From the NCBI RefSeq assembly GCF_018687715.1, contig NC_056758.1, positions 39,651,467 through 39,715,466 of the forward strand: a DNA stretch of 64,000 nucleotides. The letters run 5' to 3'. Positions 60,332-64,000 of the stretch are shown piece by piece (the stretch's first letter is position 1; every line of letters begins with the position of its first letter). Below the pieces are notes generated by a model. It was given only the letters and a program-made list of their open reading frames with translations. It had not been told where the DNA came from and ran no database searches. The position numbers and the translations under genes were made by a program. Origin of the DNA: Carya illinoinensis (Eukaryota > Streptophyta > Magnoliopsida > Fagales > Juglandaceae).

Positions 60332-61927
60332 TTTTTGTGGCCTTTGATTTTTGTTTTGAATCTTAAATTATACTCGCCCATATATACACTGTTAATCATT
60401 CTCCTTCTCACATGCTCATATTAGATGCATCCATGTTTTACTTAATATCACACTTTTTGGATATCACTTGGGTTGAAGTATCTGTATCACATCACATCAA
60501 AGTACAAAGTAGAAAAAAAAATCTCTTTAAATAATGACCTATGTCAACATTGCTGTTGTAGGATAAAGTTCCAATTTATTGCAGACTTTAGCCCATCAAT
60601 CGATTTTGTTTACACTTTTTATCTTTTATTTTTTAGAGCCATGCTTCATTCTTAAGAGTTAAAACAGGTAGAAAAGCATTCCATGATTATTTGATTAGCA
60701 TAAGTAGAACCTTTGTTACCTTTAAAAAGTATCTGTTTGATTCTTTTGCTTCTACTATTTTTTTGGGCATATGCACTTGCGTCTTTTGCTTCACTACGAT
60801 TCTATGAAGAGGCAAACTTCGAGTTTCTTGTTAAACTGTAGCTAATCATAAGCACTCAGATGCATGAGTTTGACCTCTTTAACCCTTTGTTGATGAAATG
60901 GAATTGAAGATGCAGCATTTCTCTGTGTTTCTCTGGAATGTAGCAGAGCTAAGGTCAGTTTTAACGTGTAGATCTATGTTTATCTTGCAGGAATCGGAGC
61001 TGTTTCTAAAGCAAGGAAAGTTTGAGAAAAAGGGATGCTTGCAACCCTCGAGTGTAAAACAACATTGTGCCATCATGCACGGCATTTTGGAGTTAGGCTA
61101 AACCACCGTTTAAAATACAGGAAGTAAAACAAGCATCAGGAATAGGGTGTTTTAGATTTCCAGATGACAGACAATGTAAATACATTGATGTTGTCTTATA
61201 TGTAATGTAAGCTCCCAAGATCTGGTAGGGAGCATAGACGATCGATTTGTATTAAGCTCCAAACTCTAAACTTGATTGCTCGTTAAAGGCCCAAATCCAT
61301 GGCTTTAAATGTCCCAAACTTTAACCTTTGTTTTTGGTACTCCCACAAATGTTTACTCAACTGTCCAATTATGGCAATTCTATAGATTTTGACCACCGAT
61401 TTCTTTTTTATCTTTTGGGTCAGACTTTAGCGATCACCAAACTAGCCAGATTGTTAGAAAAATAATAATAAAAAAAAGTGTTAATTCATTAACACAAACG
61501 TTAACTTGACATCCACTTGCAACCTCAAGGCTATTTAAATGACCATAGGTACTAGTGGGGAGGTTATTTTGTTAAGGAAGATTATTTTATATAATTATTT
61601 GAATGTTGGTTTCTAGCATTTTTACATGTTCCCCGGTGAGGCTATACTCGTGTGATTTATTTATAAAATAAAATATATATTTATTAATAATCACTGGTAT
61701 AAAAATATATTACATAATTTAACATAAAGAATGAATATATATTACATCACTGATTTAACACATCTACGTTACACACCATTTAATATAAAAAATCATTTAT
61801 AATTATGATGGATCTCACTATTATGATCATGATTGTGGGCTTCCTTCATTATAGACCTTCTGATCATTAACCGGCCCAAAATTGTTCTTTCGTCCCTCCC
61901 TGAGTTTTGATACCCAGTCCTCTTGAG

Positions 61928-61928
<1 letters not shown>

Positions 61929-61956
<28 letters not shown>
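61929..61956. repeat. (CT)n microsatellite upstream of TML
   Basis: About 14 CT repeats, 250 bp before the TML start codon; possibly in the 5' UTR or core promoter. Confidence 0.85.
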
Positions 61957-61959
<3 letters not shown>

Positions 61960-62202
61960 GCAAAGGGGAAGTGAGAGATTTGGTAGCTGCAGCCTGCAGG
62001 CAGCAACACAGATTCAAGCTGCTATGAATTAGAGCCAATTCTCCCGATCTCTAATCCTTCAGGACGTACCCCCAGAGTCCTCTCACCCGATCTAAATCCA
62101 AACCCTAGAACGGAACAGAATCTAAGCTCACATTCCCATGAACAGATTAACCACCAGTTCGATCCAAATCAGTCTTTGAGTTTTAAGTTCTTCACCTTCA
62201 CC

Positions 62203-64000
62203 ATGTCGTGCTTAGCCCTCTCTCTCCAACCGGCCAACGGATCCGACATCCTGCTCCAGACCCGCGAGTGGTTCCCACCCGCTAGAGCCCTCGTCGCTCT
62301 CTCCGCCTTCCGCCAAACCCGCCTCGCCTTCGCCGCCTCCAAACACAACAACAATCCCTCCACCTCTTCATCCTCCGATGCCGACGCCGATACCATCGCA
62401 GCCTCTCTCGGCGACGACCCCCTGGCCGCTTCCAGTGGCCAGGTCATCGTCGGCGTCGAGAGCCGCTACCGCGTGGTGTATCGTCTCGTGAACTCCATCT
62501 ACGTCCTTGGTATTACTACGGCCGACGACAATTCCGCTGTCAACGTCTTCGAGTGCATCGACATCGTCAACCAGGCCGTCAACGTCGTCGTCACGGCCTG
62601 CCGAGGCGTCGACGTCACACCCGAGAAGCTCGGGCGCAAGTACGCCGAGATCTACATGGCGCTCGACATCGTCCTTCGCGGCGTCAGCAGCATCCGTCTC
62701 GCCGCCATGCTCGGCTCTATGCATGGTGATGGCATTGCCAAGATGGTGCACTCCGCGCTCGATTCCGAGAGCAAGATCCGCGGCGCCGAGAATTGGACCA
62801 ATTTGGAAGCTAATTCCGTCGAACACGAAGCAGGCATCGACACGTTTTCGAACGCACGTTTCGAGATGCCCCCCGAGACTCTCGCGGCCGGGGACGAGAT
62901 TGCAGCGAGCCTCGCCCCCGTGGCGCCAGCTGTGGGCGAGCAACAGCCGGAGCAGCAGGAGGAAACGCAAGCGGAGAAAGACCCGTTCGCGGCGAGCGAT
63001 ACTATTAACCAGCCGCAAGATCTTGTGGGTGGCTTTAAGAAAAACAAGGACCCGTCGTCCTCAACGGATTTGACATTGGCATTGGCGGGGCTCGAGGTTA
63101 CGCCGTTGCCTCCCGCGGAGGCGACCCAATCGACGTATATTGGAGTCGAGGGATTCGAAGGAGATTACGGTGGAGTCGCGTATGGAAATGAGAAGGCGGC
63201 AACCTTGGATGATTCATTTCAAGGGCTTAATGATGCGCCTTTCGGTGGAGGATTGGATGCTTCTGAGTTTTTGGGTCCCACAAAAGTATCGAAACCTCAA
63301 GGTCTTGGTGGGCTTGAGTTGTTACACACTGGGCAGAGTGATGCCCCGGCGGTAGCTTCTGCTGCCGGTGTGGGAGTAAATACTCCACTTGATGATCTGA
63401 TGAAGAAAACCGAACAGAAGGGTCCGGAGATGTTTATTCTGGAAGAGATTAGTGTGGAGTTCAGAGAATCTCTGCTTGCTAGAGTTGGATTGATGGGCGT
63501 GGTTTATCTGAAAACATTGCCAACTAAAGTGTCGGGTGATAAGGAAACCGAGTTTTCATTCCAGGTGGAGGGTACGAGTGCGGTTAAGAGATTTGTTATG
63601 CAGAGTTCTCGTGTTAGTAGTCTCGGCAATGGAATGTTTCATGTGAGAACCGCATCCGGTGACGAGCCTATACCGATTCTCAAATATAGTTTGTTGCCTA
63701 GGTTGACACCGTTGCCTCTGAGGATTCGTCTAATAAAGCGTCATACTGGAACATTACTTTCTGTGATGATTCAGTATGTATCAAACCCTGATTTACCAGC
63801 ACCATTGAATGATGTAACCTTTATATTGAAACTACCAGTCGACCCTACCTTGTTGAAGGTGTCTCCAAAAGCTATTTTGAATAGGTCTGAGAGAGAATTG
63901 AAATGGCATGTCCCAGAGATTCCAGTCAAGGGTTCTCCTGGTCGGTTGAGGGTGAGGATGCCTGTGGACTCTATTGACGAAGATGAAGAGATGGAGATTG
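62203..64000 (+). CDS. TML: TML, muniscin-like subunit of the TPLATE complex (3' end outside window)
   Basis: TML is one of eight subunits of the plant TPLATE adaptor complex that starts clathrin-mediated endocytosis at the plasma membrane. The frame is open from the ATG at 62203 (TCACCATGTCG) to the window end: 599 codons of the roughly 650 expected, no intron so far. N-terminal residues MSCLALSLQPANGSDILLQT are near-identical to what I recall of Arabidopsis At5g57460. The N-terminal longin-like region runs to about 210 (SRYRVVYRLVNSIYVLGITT, GRKYAEIYMALDIVLRGVSS). An acidic, Pro/Gln-rich linker follows with DPFAASD- and LDASEFLG-type motifs. The C-terminal mu-homology domain starts near 410 (GPEMFILEEISVEFRESLLA). 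The N-terminal coding part is strongly GC-rich at third positions compared with the second half. Confidence 0.96.
   Translation, partial: MSCLALSLQPANGSDILLQTREWFPPARALVALSAFRQTRLAFAASKHNNNPSTSSSSDADADTIAASLGDDPLAASSGQVIVGVESRYRVVYRLVNSIYVLGITTADDNSAVNVFECIDIVNQAVNVVVTACRGVDVTPEKLGRKYAEIYMALDIVLRGVSSIRLAAMLGSMHGDGIAKMVHSALDSESKIRGAENWTNLEANSVEHEAGIDTFSNARFEMPPETLAAGDEIAASLAPVAPAVGEQQPEQQEETQAEKDPFAASDTINQPQDLVGGFKKNKDPSSSTDLTLALAGLEVTPLPPAEATQSTYIGVEGFEGDYGGVAYGNEKAATLDDSFQGLNDAPFGGGLDASEFLGPTKVSKPQGLGGLELLHTGQSDAPAVASAAGVGVNTPLDDLMKKTEQKGPEMFILEEISVEFRESLLARVGLMGVVYLKTLPTKVSGDKETEFSFQVEGTSAVKRFVMQSSRVSSLGNGMFHVRTASGDEPIPILKYSLLPRLTPLPLRIRLIKRHTGTLLSVMIQYVSNPDLPAPLNDVTFILKLPVDPTLLKVSPKAILNRSERELKWHVPEIPVKGSPGRLRVRMPVDSIDEDEEMEI

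Larger units (their letters stand above)
59791..62202. other. Syntaxin-like 3' region and TML promoter
   Basis: Contains the 117-bp triplication at 59981-60331 and no convincing gene. A short exon-like stretch follows TTGCAG at 60990 (ESELFLKQGKFEKKG), so an alternative 3' exon or a spliced 3' UTR is possible. The TML promoter side has (CT)n at 61929-61956 and a pyrimidine-rich leader. Confidence 0.5.

Noticed and set aside
60990..61101. Exon-like stretch ESELFLKQGKFEKKG as the last syntaxin-gene exon
   Set aside because: The exon at 59765-59790 completes the membrane anchor in the correct phase and ends in a stop; the later stretch would be 3' UTR or an alternative exon.
62368..63073. Long open frames on the minus strand (216 and 131 codons) and in another plus frame (188 codons) over the start of TML
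   Set aside because: They overlap the TML coding frame, which has strong family identity; they are open only because of its high GC3 content.

Overview
The window is plant nuclear DNA. It is AT-rich, most coding regions are split by GT-AG introns, and the intergenic space is packed with short AT-rich inverted-repeat elements, SINE pieces and simple repeats. The protein sequences look like a woody rosid eudicot. The repeat style suggests Fagales (walnut, hickory or oak relatives), but that is an impression and not a demonstrated assignment.

Nine genes are supported, in this order: (1) 4-coumarate:CoA ligase on the minus strand, 1088-4916, five exons; (2) a small DUF761 / cotton-fibre-type protein, 16551-16934; (3) a GT31 galactosyltransferase, 20904-21911; (4) a mitochondrial porin of the VDAC4 type, 25550-29240, six exons; (5) YIP4, a YIPF6-type trans-Golgi membrane protein, 30301-34833, three exons; (6) a BCS1-like AAA-ATPase, 40566-42110; (7) a SET-domain protein of the Rubisco-LSMT/SETD6 class, coding about 49723-55177 with a tiny uncertain first exon near 48727; (8) a tail-anchored protein with a syntaxin-6 N-terminal domain, 56628-59790, five exons; (9) TML, a subunit of the TPLATE endocytic complex, from 62203 and cut by the window end. 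Genes 2-9 are all on the plus strand.

The genes are not an operon and most have unrelated roles. Three of them (YIP4, the syntaxin-6-N protein, TML) work or probably work in trans-Golgi or plasma-membrane trafficking. As far as I recall Arabidopsis locus numbers, the order GT31, VDAC4, AAA-ATPase, TML matches one Arabidopsis chr5 segment. YIP4, SET, syntaxin matches a chr2 segment, and syntaxin, AAA-ATPase, YIP4 a chr4 segment. The window would then preserve an ancestral order that whole-genome duplication and gene loss split up in Arabidopsis.

The longest gene-poor stretches are 4.9-16.4 kb, 34.8-40.5 kb and 42.1-48.7 kb. They hold two related non-autonomous hAT elements, a third hAT inserted inside a MITE, a MULE-like element, a degenerate Ty3/gypsy element with two LTRs, and several MITE families. 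I found no clear undescribed system. The most unusual items are the syntaxin-like protein without a SNARE motif, the interleaved inverted repeats at 6.0-6.45 kb, and the hAT family with tandem AAACGACGCCGTT palindromes.
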